Assembly (NCBI GenBank): GCA_014529385.2
Contig: CM043960.1
Span: 75,423,910-75,487,909, forward strand
Direction: 5' to 3'
From: Adiantum capillus-veneris
Taxonomy: Eukaryota; Streptophyta; Polypodiopsida; Polypodiales; Pteridaceae
Length of the DNA stretch: 64,000 bases
This document shows, one piece after another, positions 41,201-52,600 of this stretch. The position numbers and the translations under genes are program-made. The stretch's first letter is position 1. The number at the start of each line of letters is the position of its first letter. The notes under the pieces are model-generated. The model searched no databases, was not told where the DNA came from, and saw nothing but the letters and a program-made list of their open reading frames with translations.

Positions 41201-42170
41201 TGTATGTACTTCTCATTGTGGTTCTTTATGTGGACGAGTGGCTGATCATTGGACCAAATGAGAGACAAATTGCTGAATTTAAGGCTGATTTGACTGCTAC
41301 TTTCAAGATGAAATGTTTGGGGCTATTGCATCATTACTTGGGTATACAGTTTAAGCAGTGTGATGGTGGTATTGCCTTGTGTCTAAAAAGTTACATAGAG
41401 ACATTGCTATGTAAGTTTGGACTTGAGGATTGGAAACCTATTGCCACTCCAATGGAAACAGTCTTGAAATTGAGTCTTCATGATGCCGATGATCCTGCAG
41501 ATGTCACTCTTTACCAAACTGTTGTTGGATGCCTCATTTATGTATGCAACCTTAGGCCGGATACTTAGTTTGCAGTCTCACAGGTCAGCAGATTCATGCA
41601 TAGCCCAAGGTCTAAGCATTGACAGGTTGTTAAGAGGATTGTTTGCTACTTGAGTGGCACTTTACGTCTTGGCTTGTCTAACCAAAGGGGGATTATTGCT
41701 TCCTGATTTGCATGCTTTTTTGAACTCAAATTGGGCTGGTTGTTTTGACACACGAGTGTCCACAAGTGGTTTTTGTTTCATGCTTGGCAGCTCATGCATA
41801 TCATGGTTAAGCAAGAAGCAACCTATTGTGGCCACTTCTAGTTGTGAGGCTTAGTACATGACAATCGTCACAACTACGATTGAGTGTGTATGGCTCAGAA
41901 ACCTTATGGCTGATTTGGGTGTTGGACAGGACACTGCCAACACTATCTACACTGATAGTCAAAGCGCATTGGCAGTTGTGAGAAACCCAGTCTTTCACGC
42001 TCGCACAAAGCACATTGAGATGCATTACCACTATGTCAGGGAGAGGCTCTCAGAAGGAGATATCAACTTGGCTTATGTGCCAACACATGACAACCTTGCA
42101 TATCTTTTCACAAAGGCATTGTCTTGTGAGAAATTCAAAGCTTTTCGCAAAGCTTTGGGTTTATTCCCCT
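38213..42170 (+). pseudogene. copia gag-pol remnant, many frameshifts
   Basis: The start is an ATG at about 38,218 (MADNNTTHVFKMF). Gag pieces (DGDNYSMWAYMMQHVL, AWEILVGLYASRNEAKTALL) are followed by the knuckle CHYCKVNAHLIKQC and protease VWYFDSGATKHISS (Asp near 39,147). Integrase shows KLWHAHFGNL, SDVCGPM and FIDDYSRHAW. RT shows LYGLKQSPHAWYEKA, and RNase H shows FHARTKHIEMHYHYVRERL. The RT active site reads YVDEW instead of YVDD plus a hydrophobic residue, so a catalytic Asp is lost. Within integrase, GGGGGAGTATATGTCTCATG occurs twice (about 39,770 and 39,854), a local duplication that scrambles the core. Confidence 0.85.
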
Positions 42171-42272
42171 TTATGGACTCGATCATGTCCTCAAGGCATG
42201 GCACTTACATATATATGTGGTAGTGATGTGTGTGAACACATCTCTACCACATATATGGCACTTCCATATATA

Positions 42273-42480
42273 TGTGGTAGTGATGTGTGTGAACACACTT
42301 AGGACCACCGGGGAATTTTTTCCCTCACTAAGAGTTTCCGTACAATGTATATACACCCATCACTCTAGGGCTAACTTATCTTTCCATTGCACACTAAGTA
42401 ATACACTCTCTATTGTGTGCCTTGAGCTTCCTTCGTCTTCTACAAATTGTGTGTGTTTTCTTGCAACCCTAATTCCAACA
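42273..42480 (+). repeat. 3' LTR of decayed copia
   Basis: It matches the 5' LTR. Just upstream, TGTGGTAGTGATGTGTGTGA appears a first time at about 42,218. CTACCACATATATGG between the copies can pair with the LTR start to form a hairpin. Confidence 0.75.
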
Positions 42481-45120
42481 AAGGCCAACCGTTGAACCAC
42501 CTAGATTAGCAACAATAGACTACATTTCAGTAAAGGATGAGATGATGCCTTGGATGCTAGTGATCAAAATCGACAATTCCCATTCTCAAGACTAAGGAAG
42601 TGTATGAGGATGGAGCTAGAGAAAATTTATTACATGAAGGATTCGAAGCTGCTACATGGTTTAGGAGGTTTTTGTCTAGTGGAACGGCTATCCCACCAAA
42701 GATGCTTCCTAGGAGGACTAAGAAACGTCTTATTTCTCAGTTCTCTCACCTTTCATAATGTGTTTTCTCCTTTTTGTGACCCTATGAAATTGATGAATAC
42801 AAGGTCCATCTTGTTACCCTTTGTGTCACTCAAGTAATGCAACCTTTTGTAATACAAATGCCTTTTGGTAATATGACTGCTTTTAGGTAAATAATAGCAA
42901 GATTATTGTTATCATTTAAAATTTGTAACTTAGGTCACTATATGGAATTGTAAAATAAATATATAAATAAATTTTGTTATATTTGAAATTCTCTCAAGGA
43001 CTTCTAAATTTTATTACATTTGAAATTCTCTCAAGGACTTTTAAAAATACCAGATATAGAAAACCAACGACAAATCTAACTATACCTGTCAAGAGAAATC
43101 AAAGAAAGAAGGACTCAAGACAAGAACCAAGATATTAATATAGAATGAACTTGTTAAGAGATACAATGAAGATAGATTTTTCTACGAGACAATAAGTACG
43201 TCCATCACATGATCACAAAAGGAACTATCACAAGTAAGACACATATTAGGTAACTCATTTTTTGGAATAATTCGACATAATATCATAACACCCGCCTCAT
43301 TAGTATTAGGTGATATGTTAAAAGAACCTCTAAGAGTTAAGCTAAAATCAGGATGAAAGCATATCTTGTGGTGAGGAAGGAACTCTGCAAGCAAAAAGAC
43401 TCGCTCAGAGAACCCACGATGCATTGACCGCAACACGCGCTAATATTGAGGGCCCAAACCCATAGCTTCAATAACCATATCCAAGCGAACATTGTTGAAA
43501 AACTTGATCTCAACCCCAAAGTGTCACCCTTGTTATTCCTCAAATCGTCCATCATTTGGTTTGCACTATTGAAGTTCCCAAGAGTAGACGCTCATATCAT
43601 TCCACAAAATTTATCCTTATAGATTCACTTGCTTGTTGAAGGTGAGGAATGGCCACATATAAAACCAGCTCCTGCCATTGATCCATAAAGTAAGTTAATG
43701 GGCAAAGAGACACCCTAAAGGATTAAAAGAGATAATCCTAAGAAGCTCTTGGCAAGAAGATGGAGAAAAAAAAAGAGATGGAGGTAAGATTACTGTACGA
43801 GATGAGGATAGACTGCACCTTATATAGATGACATAGCTAGCGAAGAATGAATTAGCATTACCGAAAAGTTAAAGAAGTTACTTGTGGTTGAAGATTTAAC
43901 ACCTTCCTTTATTGTTCTGAGCTAAGGACAACTCTTTTTTTTTGTTGGGGATTTTGTAAGGGCCTCCTCCTAGTAGCTCTTACTCTTTTCCAATGCATCT
44001 AAGCCATCAACTTTCAAAAGTAAAAACAAAACAAAAAAAATCAGGTAAATTTGGGTTAAATCAAAGCACCAAAGTTTACTCACAAGACACTTTTGGTTTA
44101 CATCATGGAGACATGGGTATAACCAATGCATGAGAAATTAGCTTTTTCCTCTCAAAGAAATCAGCATAAGAAAAAAGAAAGAAGAGTAAGTAACTTGTTC
44201 AAGAAGCTTTGAAAATGAAAAAAAGTTATCAAGATAAGTAAAAATAACTTATCTATAAGGAAGATAAGCTATTAAGATGAGTGAAAGCTCTTATAAAAAA
44301 ATAAGCATAAAAAGGGGGCTTCTCTACTTGTCCAACACTTCTCTCCTTCAGTTTTCAAGGTGCAAACTTGAGAGTAAGCTTGGGAAATCCATAGCCTGAG
44401 CCACTTTCACACACGTCCCTCTCCAAGAGAAGCCATTCAATCTTGCCATAGCTTGATCTTCTTCTTCTCATTACACTCTCCCCTCTCCTCTCTCCTAACC
44501 CTCAAGCTTTCCATAGCTTGAATCTCACTTGTCTCATTCCTTGAACCTCACTTGTCTGATTCCTTCCTCTCAATTCAAGTAGCACAATTGGTGGCCTTCA
44601 AGTGAAGGTGAAGAGCGAGAGAGCCGGGTACGCCAACACACTTCTTCAATAATCCTTGAAGGTAGGAGAAGACTCTACCATACATACATGAAGGTAAAGT
44701 TTCTTGTCATCTTCATCCCATTGTACATCTTAAACAATTGGGTTAATTTTCATTCTGCTTAAGCTCTCATGTTTCCATAAGCAAGCTTTGCTCTTATTTA
44801 GGAGAACAAATTATTAAAGTGTTTTTTTGCTTTTAACTGACAATGTTACTAACCACTGACCACGATGGTATTTCAAGCTCTTTAGAGTACCAAGCTAATA
44901 TGGCCTAGAGAGAGTAGAAAGCACTCTCTTTATCCATAGGTGCATGGAGATCATACTTATCCAAATTGGTATGCATGATGAATGGTGATTAATATCTATA
45001 CTTACCCCTAAACCCCCGCAAAAATTTCTTCTTGACTTTCAAGTTACCCTTTTTCGTTTATCCAAACTACTTAATAGAGATAAATGCCATAAATCAAAGG
45101 CAATTGAGTATTTCAAATTT
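42481..45120. other. No gene recognised
   Basis: The stretch is AT-rich. Open pieces on the minus strand at 43,182-43,555 have no recognisable motif. Around 44,330-44,700 the sequence is pyrimidine-rich (CTTCTTCTTCTCATTACACT and similar) and could be the leader of the broken frame that follows. I found no LTR pairs or protein domains. Confidence 0.4.
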
Positions 45121-45880
45121 TGGAACTAACCTAAAGGCCCTCAAGCTCAAATAAGTTTTGATTGAAGAAGAACTTGAAAGAAAGCAACATACAAAGACCA
45201 TTAAGGAGTTATGACAGCAAATAGAGAATCTACAAATACTCAACTCCAACCTTAGTTCTGAGAAATGGAGTCTCACCAAAGAGCTCATAGAACACAAGTC
45301 CTTGCTATGGACCACAAACAAGTAGCCGATGACAGCTTGAAGGGACTAAAGTAGCCCAGTATGGACAAATACATCTACTAGTCTCTAGTAGACATCATTG
45401 ATACTAAAGTAAATCTCACTATTAACCAACATGTCAAAGCAAGCCAAGGGATAGATGATGAGGAGGATGACAATGAGGATGAACATGCAGATGCTCTTTC
45501 CAACAAAGCCAGCTCCAAACCGCAATTCAAAGAAATGGTTGAGGTTTTGTTTGGATCCAAGATTAAAGCTAATCAATGAGATCAAGCTGGATGGATAAAG
45601 ACGGTGTCCATCTAGCATAAGCTAGCTAGGGCAAGGTTAACCAAAGACAAAAGGACTCTATATGACCGTGGCACAAAAACTTGGCATGCACTAACACCTT
45701 GCAAGGTGGGGATTCTCATTGATAGGAGGGAGCAACTGGAGCAGGAGGCCATTTACAAGATTATTCAAAAGGAGAACTCTACCTCTAGAACTCCTCAGTA
45801 AAGTAATGGCCAAATTTTTCCAACCACCAGCTCAACAAGTTCACATGCCTAAAAAGAAGAAAGCTCCAAACAAAAGGAAA
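45121..45880 (+). pseudogene. Broken coiled-coil reading frame, unknown
   Basis: Plus-strand pieces include ERKQHTKTIKEL, QQIENLQILNSNLSSEKWSL and TKELIEHKSLLWTTNK. An acidic stretch (ASQGIDDEEDDNEDEHADAL) comes next, then TWHALTPCKVGILIDRREQL. The first part has a heptad-like Leu/Ile/Glu/Lys pattern typical of coiled coils. Several stops and frame changes break it. It could be a remnant of a retroelement gag or of a host gene. No family is recognised. Confidence 0.35.
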
Positions 45881-46139
45881 GCGAAGTAAAAAACATGATG
45901 CTAGACTAGATGTCTGAGATTTTGTACATGACAGAATTCAAGAAAGGGGAGGAGGATGTAGAAGGTGGGAACCGGCTCTAGGACTACATTTGACAAGGGT
46001 TTATGAGACAAGTCACCTAGCGTAATTGCCAACACTTACTTGGTGAAGTTACTATCAATTGATCAGCACTTGGTAATTGTGGAGGTAGCCCTAGATGCCT
46101 ATAAGTAGGACCCATTAATCTCATTTTGGGGATTGGAAC

Positions 46140-46390
46140 AGGTATTTGATAGATCTTATGAGCAGCACATGTTGTACAAATTGTACTTGTGAACGTTGTA
46201 ATACTAAACCAGTTTATGAATCTCTATCTACATTTCCAATTGTCTCACTCTGTATCATCTAAAATCTTTCATTTCAATCAGTTGTCTATCTACATTTGCA
46301 ATCTATCTCCTGAATTTTGATTATGTTTATATGATCTAATTCAACATTTGGTATCTGACTCTCAATCTCTAGGTCTAGAATAGTTGTCAA
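46140..46390 (+). other. Possible LTR end with primer-binding-like site
   Basis: The sequence ends in TTCAACA followed by TTTGGTATCTGACTC, close to the LTR end plus TTTGGTATCAGAGC seen in the decayed copia. It may be the edge of a further copia LTR whose interior was split by the gypsy at 46,396. No partner LTR was found. Confidence 0.3.
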
Positions 46391-46395
46391 GTGAC

Positions 46396-46921
46396 TGTCA
46401 AGGCTAGGGACTTGCTACGCGCCGTGTGCGAGCCACAAAGGCTCCTAGCACACAGTCATACAACAGACAAGCTCACAAGGAAGAACGGTGTGTCACTCAC
46501 CTTCCTGCGTAGTTGCGAATGAAGGATTCCCACGCCGCGCTCAACCGCCTCGCCGCCGTCGTGCCACCGCAACGCTCGATCGCACACACACTCTCACACT
46601 CTCTCTCACACGCACACACACAAGGAGATGGTGAAGGAGAAGGTGGAGATGGAGCAAGAGCAGCTTCTATTGCACAATGAGAGAATGACTCAATTTTAGG
46701 TTTAATTGGCTTTTATGTGAGCTCACCCCAGTCACACTTGGGCGCCCATGCTTAGCCAACTAACCCTAGCATGTTCGTGTTAAAGTGCGCCTCTCATCGG
46801 TGATCACTCTACCTTTCCCTATTGGACCGACAAGCCCGGTGCCTTACTCTACTTAAATAAATAATACGGTTACGGTGCCCGTCGTAGGCGATAGGGTGTC
46901 CGTGAGCCACGAGGGTTAACA
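46396..46921 (-). repeat. 3' LTR of the 13.4-kb gypsy (minus-strand sense)
   Basis: 526 bp. It contains a CA/CT-rich stretch (46,580-46,622). The partner at 59,196-59,751 has an extra 28 bp beginning AAGAAGAGGGAGACG. Confidence 0.93.
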
Positions 46922-46935
46922 TTGCCCCCCTTCCT
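46922..46935 (-). promoter_or_regulatory. Polypurine tract of the 13.4-kb gypsy
   Basis: The minus strand reads AGGAAGGGGGGCAA immediately before the LTR, as expected for plus-strand DNA priming. Confidence 0.8.
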
Positions 46936-48153
46936 GATGTAGATTCCGTCCTCGGAAGCTATTGAGTTGAAGCTTGGTATGTCCATGTTGTAGAGCTTCT
47001 AGATTTGAATCTGCAAGGCAAAGTCACTGTTTTAGCAAGCGGAATTATATTGCCATAAATCATGAGGGGAATGTAAAGTACATGTGGGAATGAGTAAATG
47101 CAAGATTTATGAAATGTTAGACTGCCATTAAGGACAAATAAATTGCACTTTGAGTAAATTAATTAATCAAGAGTTTTGAGCTTATGGGTGAGTCTATCAA
47201 TTAGTTAGCTATGACTAAGGTTAAAACAACTACTCTAGTACTAGCTAAGCTAAGAAGATTATCTAAATGCAAGATTTCCTAATTATGCTTTTCAGCTTTG
47301 ATTAGCCAACTCGCTCTCACAACTGCAAACAAAAGCTTGAATTGTTAACTGTAAGCTCAATGGAAGTCTTTTAATTTTTCTTTTTCTTTTTTTATTTTTT
47401 ATTTTTAATACTTTTTTACTTTGGGTCACAATCATGTGACGTGTGTGCTTATTTTGTATGTCCGGGGTTTTTTGCTTCTCAAGGAAAAGCGCCCACACTG
47501 GGAACCTCTAGGGCTCTAGTACCATAGACAATACATGTGAGTGAAGTACCAATTCAAGCCAGGATTTCTCTTCCAGCGTAAGATTTTTCATTTGTGGCAC
47601 TTATGTTTTTTTTTTTGCTTCCATTTCCTTGGTATTCGCACTAGTGTTTTTTGTTGTTTACGTGAGCAAGCCTTTCTCTGCCTAAAACATTCCTAAGGTC
47701 TCAAATACTCGGATAATTTTATTAGCTAGGCCTAGTGGTCAAGTAAATGAGTTAACCTAAAGTCACGGTCTCCTAATCTCCAGGCTCATCCACAAGATTA
47801 AACTGGAGTTCAATCAACTTAAGCAAAGACAAATTTGTACATCTATAATGGCAGATAACAATCATAACTATTGCACTCAAACAAAGCATGAAAAATCATT
47901 ATTAGCAATTACACATATCCACCAACATGAATCATGGAAAGTAGTACACCTGGAGGTATGGAGTGGCTCATTTTGTTGAAGCAGATGTCCTCAGCCATGT
48001 GGATGGAGATCCATATAAGTCCTACCTAACACATCCAAAAACAGGCACTATACCTCTAGGAGGCATGTCAGTGTGAAAAATTAAAACTCCTAAAAAAAAA
48101 ACTCAAAACACAATCTAGACCCCTAACCTACCTATCTGTCACCCCTTTTAAAA
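46936..48153 (-). other. Non-coding 3' region of the 13.4-kb gypsy
   Basis: This is AT-rich sequence between the accessory frame and the polypurine tract. I see no protein motif. It is probably the 3' untranslated region. Confidence 0.5.
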
Positions 48154-48585
48154 TCAAGGAAAGGGGATATTATATAAACCGGGTGGCCACCCTAAGGCTA
48201 GGTCTCTATCCTCATCATCTAGATAAATAAAATCGTTGTCCGTGAGGCCATAGTCTTCCTTGGTCTCTATTAGTTCCTCTTCATCATCCTCTTGTGCAAG
48301 CATGCTAATCAAGAACCTCGCGATGCGTGGATACTCATCTTGTGCAAAAGAATAAGCATGTGCCACTGGAGACACATTCGCTATTGGGTAGGGATCACTA
48401 GTTAGCCATAGACGTATCAGCCATTCTAACTCCTCAAAATTTCTCTCACATGCAAGGCTCTCTATCAAATCCCATTCGCAGTAAAGTATAGGGTAGCATA
48501 TGTAGAACACTTGAGGAAAAGACAAAGGGTACCTTTCATCAAAAATAGAAGTGCATGCCTCTGGTGAAGTAGCCATTTCTGACAA
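48154..48585 (-). CDS. Accessory 143-codon frame of gypsy element, unknown function
   Basis: This is an uninterrupted frame between pol and the 3' LTR, in the same sense as gag and pol. The first ATG gives MSEMATSPEACTSIFDERYP, and a second in-frame Met three codons later is an equally likely start. The middle has aromatic and Trp-rich segments (VFYICYPILYCEWDLIESLA, EELEWLIRLWLTSDPYPIAN). The C-terminal part is strongly acidic (EDDEEELIETKEDYG) and ends GWPPGLYNIPFP. No signal peptide, knuckle or catalytic motif is visible. It remains open while gag and pol carry stops, and a TATA-like box lies about 165 bp upstream. It could be an accessory retrotransposon protein or a captured host fragment. 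Confidence 0.5.
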   Translation of the reverse strand: MSEMATSPEACTSIFDERYPLSFPQVFYICYPILYCEWDLIESLACERNFEELEWLIRLWLTSDPYPIANVSPVAHAYSFAQDEYPRIARFLISMLAQEDDEEELIETKEDYGLTDNDFIYLDDEDRDLALGWPPGLYNIPFP

Positions 48586-48747
48586 TACAGATAGATTTGG
48601 TTAGGCCTTTAAAACATAAGAGTTGTTTTTGTGTGTTGCTTGAATTGACACGGTGAATTTGGACTTATATGTAAGATCTGATAGGGTGCTCTCTCGTTGC
48701 TAGTCGCTCTTGCTCTTTACTATTTTTGTTTTTTGTGAGTATAAGGC

Positions 48748-48757
48748 TATATATATA
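48748..48757 (-). promoter_or_regulatory. TATA-like box upstream of accessory frame
   Basis: The minus strand reads TATATATATAGCC, about 165 bp before the accessory start codon. Spacing suits a plant promoter with a leader of about 130 bp. No transcript data are available. Confidence 0.4.
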
Positions 48758-48932
48758 CATTCCCTAAGATTGGAATTGAGAGGTCAGGGAGGAAGGTTGA
48801 GAGGGGAGCGAGTGAATGATTGATGTTAGCAAACACTCCCCCCTTCCTTGGGTAGATCATACCTTTTGGAATGAGGTCGTCACCTTTTGAAACCAATTGT
48901 TCCAAGTTGTTATGGGTGAAGGCTTTAACCAA

Positions 48933-49160
48933 TAGTTTTTGACTGCCCTATGCGTTTCATCTAGTTGCAAGGGTGGTAAGGTACTCTCCCATGATTTTAT
49001 TTGCAACATTGTTGTAGGTGGTGAACTTACCCCGGGAGGTGCAAACTCTTTCGTGCTTGTATGGATATGTACAGTGGTAGGTGGAGGTTGTGTCGAAGCT
49101 TCTATTTGCGTATAGGAACTACATGAAGAGCAAGAAGCTTCATTTGATTTCCCTGTTCCT
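48933..49160 (-). other. No feature recognised within gypsy 3' region
   Basis: Sequence between the W-x-P-K tail and the accessory-frame promoter region. No motif is seen. Confidence 0.4.
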
Positions 49161-49607
49161 GAGCTAGGTGGAACAAATCATTCTTTCTTTGGTACCCAAA
49201 CTAGCTCTAGAGCGGGTGTGTAACATTCCATGATTTTTTTCCTTTCCGCGATTTTCAATTTGTTTTGGAGCCACGGGATTGGGTTTACATGGGCCAGGTG
49301 ACAGGTAAGAGTACACTTTACGTTTGGGCACCCAGATTTGATCATTTCCTTCATAGTATCCTTGGGCTTCCAATAGTCATTTAGGAATCCAACGCAACGT
49401 TTCTTTACATTTCTTGGAGTGAGTGGGACGGTTCTTACGAGGTTTCCATTTTTTTGCATCAACCATGCTCACTACAGAAGCTTTAGGGACCCACTTGTAT
49501 GTTTTCTATGTTATATTAGGATGGTTCTTGTGTGTCTCAAGCTTTCTTTCAACTACATCAGTTGAAGCTCTAGAGAGTTGGGCTATGGGGACGTATGGTT
49601 CAACCTC
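49161..49607 (-). pseudogene. W-x-P-K-rich tail downstream of PR2
   Basis: In frame with pol but beyond its TAG (49,608-49,610), the reading continues with short W-x-P-[KR] motifs: TYKWVPKAS, KKWKPRKN, LRWIPK and QIWVPKRKV. Two more occur in a neighbouring frame (DYWKPKD, LVWVPKKE). The region is very basic. Two further stops (after NIT and after WIPK) break it. It may be a decayed C-terminal extension of the polyprotein or a separate basic protein. Confidence 0.4.
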
Positions 49608-52600
49608 CTAGACATGCAATGTCTTGGGTTTTATTTCCTTAGGCAATATCTCAGGGACTATGGCTTGAGTGGTAGGGCTAAGAGTTGGCTTTTGCGTTGT
49701 AACACCCCCAGTACCCCAATCAATAGTGCATTTGGTGGCTATCATCCACGTGCGTCCTAGGTTTATATTACCCTCCATAGTTCCAGTAGGCATGACCAAA
49801 AAGTCTTGAGCTACAATTCCATTGTCATAACTGACAGAAGTGTGCCAGATTCCAAAAACCGTAGTTTTTTTCTTGTTGACACCCTTGACTTGGATAATAC
49901 TCTCAGATAGAGGTGGCTTCCCTAACTGACACCACACCCCATAGGATAGCAGATTATATTTAGCACCCGTGTCCAATAAGGCGTTATATAGCACTTTTCC
50001 ATAGGCACTATTTAACTCAATAGGGTATCGTAGAGGGGTGTCAGAGTCCAACCAATCCTCTTCGATTTCCACGTGGAATGCATTTGTGACTCCAAGGTTA
50101 GCCTCTCGTTTTTGTCTTATACGTTGTTGTCGCTCCTTAGCCTCAGCTTGAGCTTGTATCTTGTTTAACTCGGTTTGTGCTTTGGCGGCCTTCTTTTGAT
50201 GAATGGCCCGTAGTTCTTCTTGGCTTAAAGGATCATAATATCTTTTGAATTTACTCCCATTGAGGAATCCAATGGTTTCAACTCCATCAAGAGTTTCCAC
50301 ACGAAGGGTACCTTGTGGGGTAATTTCACATACTCTATATGGTCCTTTACCAGCATATTTCAACTTTTTCTTCTCTTTACGTACTCCATACATAAGGACT
50401 TTATCACCAACTTTGATGTCCTTGTCCTTCACATGGCGATCAAACCACTTCTTTCTCCTATCCTTTTCCACAAGAGCATTTTGCACAGCCAACTGTCTCT
50501 CTTCGTCTAGTTTTTCTAAGATATACAAACGCTCGGTTAAGGGGTTACCATTCCATCCTTCTTGCGAAGCTACCCTAAGACTAGGAATGACAAACTCCCA
50601 AGGCATAACCGCTTCTTGGCCGTATACCATTTTGAATGGCGTACAATTAATAGCCACTTTATAAGCAGTACGATAAGCCCATAGAGCAGATGTCAACTTC
50701 AAATCCCAATCAGGGCGATGAGCTTCTACCGTCTTGGTTAAAATAGAGATTAGAGTCTTGTTGGTGCTCTCGGCTTGTCCATTAGCTTGCGGGTAATAAG
50801 GTGTAGACTTATGGTGGGATATCATAAAGGTCGTGGTAAGCTCTCTTATTACCTCATTTATAAAATGGGTACCATTATCACTAACAATTTCAAAAGGGCA
50901 ACCAAATCTTATGATAATGTTCTCAAAAAGAAACTTAGTTGTTGTCCTCGCGTCAGCTTTTTGTGAAGCCTTAGCTTCAACCCACTTTGTTACATAGTCC
51001 GTAGCAACTAGAATATATCGAGATTGAGTGTTGCGAGCTACGGGACTAATTGGACCTACAAAGTCTAAGCCCCATTTTTCAAATGGTTGGGTTACTTTAA
51101 TAGGATGTAAGGGCATTCTGTCTTTGCGTTGTGTGGTCTTGTAACGTTGGCACTCATCACACCCTTTTGTAAAAAGTGATGCATCCTTAAATAAAGTTGG
51201 CCACCAATAGCCTGATTGCAGCACCTTTCTAGCAGTCAGGTCTCTTGAAAAATGTCCTCTTGCTACGCCCATATGTGCTTCTTGCAAGATATACAAATAT
51301 TCATCCTCGTGGGCACAACGCCTAAGAATATCGTCCTTGTCTAGTCTATACAAAGTTCCAGCAATCAAACAATAGGGTTCACATTCTTTTACTAGCCTTC
51401 GAGCGATATCCTTACGAAGTTCCTTGGGTGGAAAACCATTAACTAAAAAGTTAACAATGTTCTCACTCCATTCAGGCATAGTCTCAACTATGAATAGGGA
51501 AGTATCGGGTAATTCATCATCAACTCCTGTAGGGGCTTCACCATTGGGTATGCGAGACAAATGATCAGCCATGACGTGCCTTTTACCGGGTCTCACTACA
51601 ATCGTGAAATCAAACTCCAGAAGAATTAACAACCATCGTGTGATTCTTCCTGTGGAGCATGGCTTGTTTACCAGATACAGCAACGCTTGATGATCCACAT
51701 AAAATACAAACTTGTTTGCCAGAAGGTAGTAGCGAAATTTCTTTACTGCATAAACCATTGCTAAACCTTCTCGCTCTGTAGTGGTGTAGTTCCTTTCAGC
51801 ATCGTTCAATTGACGGCTTGCAAAGCTAATGGGATAGTCCAATTTATGTTCTCCTGGTTGAGTGAGAACACACCCAATAGCAAAGTTTGATGCATCAATA
51901 TGCACATGGAAAATGACATCCCAGTTAGGTGTCCTTAAAATCGGAGCACTTGCTAGTGTTTTCTTCAATTGTTCATAGGCCTGGTCACACTCTTCAGTCC
52001 ATTTAAATTCAATGAGAAGCTTGTACAAAGGACGTGCTATCTCAGCGAAAAATAAAATAAACCGTCGATAATAACCCACGTGTCCCATGAACCTTTGAAC
52101 TCCCTTGTAATTGGTTGGTGGTGGTAACTCTAGAATCACTTTAATTTTGCTCTCATCGGTTGAGATACCATTCTTAGATACTATATGCCGTAAAATAACT
52201 CCATGCTTGACCCAAAATTGGCATTTGAACGGGTTCAATGAGATACGATATAACCTACACTTTTCAAACACCTTCCGCAAACATGATAGATGTTCTTTCC
52301 AAGAAGAGTAAACACAAAGGTCGTCTAAGAAAGCTTCACAAAACTCTCTCAAATATTCTTTAAAAGCAGTGTGTATTAATCGTTGGAATGTAGCAGGGGC
52401 ATTTGTTAAGCCAAAAGCCATCACACGAAATGCAAACACGCCAAATTCCGTGATGAAGGCAGTTTTAGCTTGGTCCTCTAGCGCTATCGTGATTTGGTTG
52501 TAGCCTGAGTACCCATCTAGAAAGCTATAAGCTTCCTTGGCTGCAACTCTTTCGAGTACATGTTCAGAATATGGTAGGGGGTAATGGTCTCTTCTAGTAG

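Larger units (their letters stand above)
37647..42480 (+). mobile_element. Decayed Ty1-copia retrotransposon
   Basis: Similar repeats of about 210-217 bp lie at 37,647-37,863 and 42,273-42,480, starting TGTG.TAGTGATGTGTG and ending CAA(A/C)A. A TTTGGTATCAGAGC site follows the first, and gag, protease, integrase, RT and RNase H pieces lie between. The LTRs differ at many sites and no clear target-site duplication remains, so this is older than the copia at 17-23 kb. The start of the 3' LTR is partly duplicated (42,215-42,272). Confidence 0.85.
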
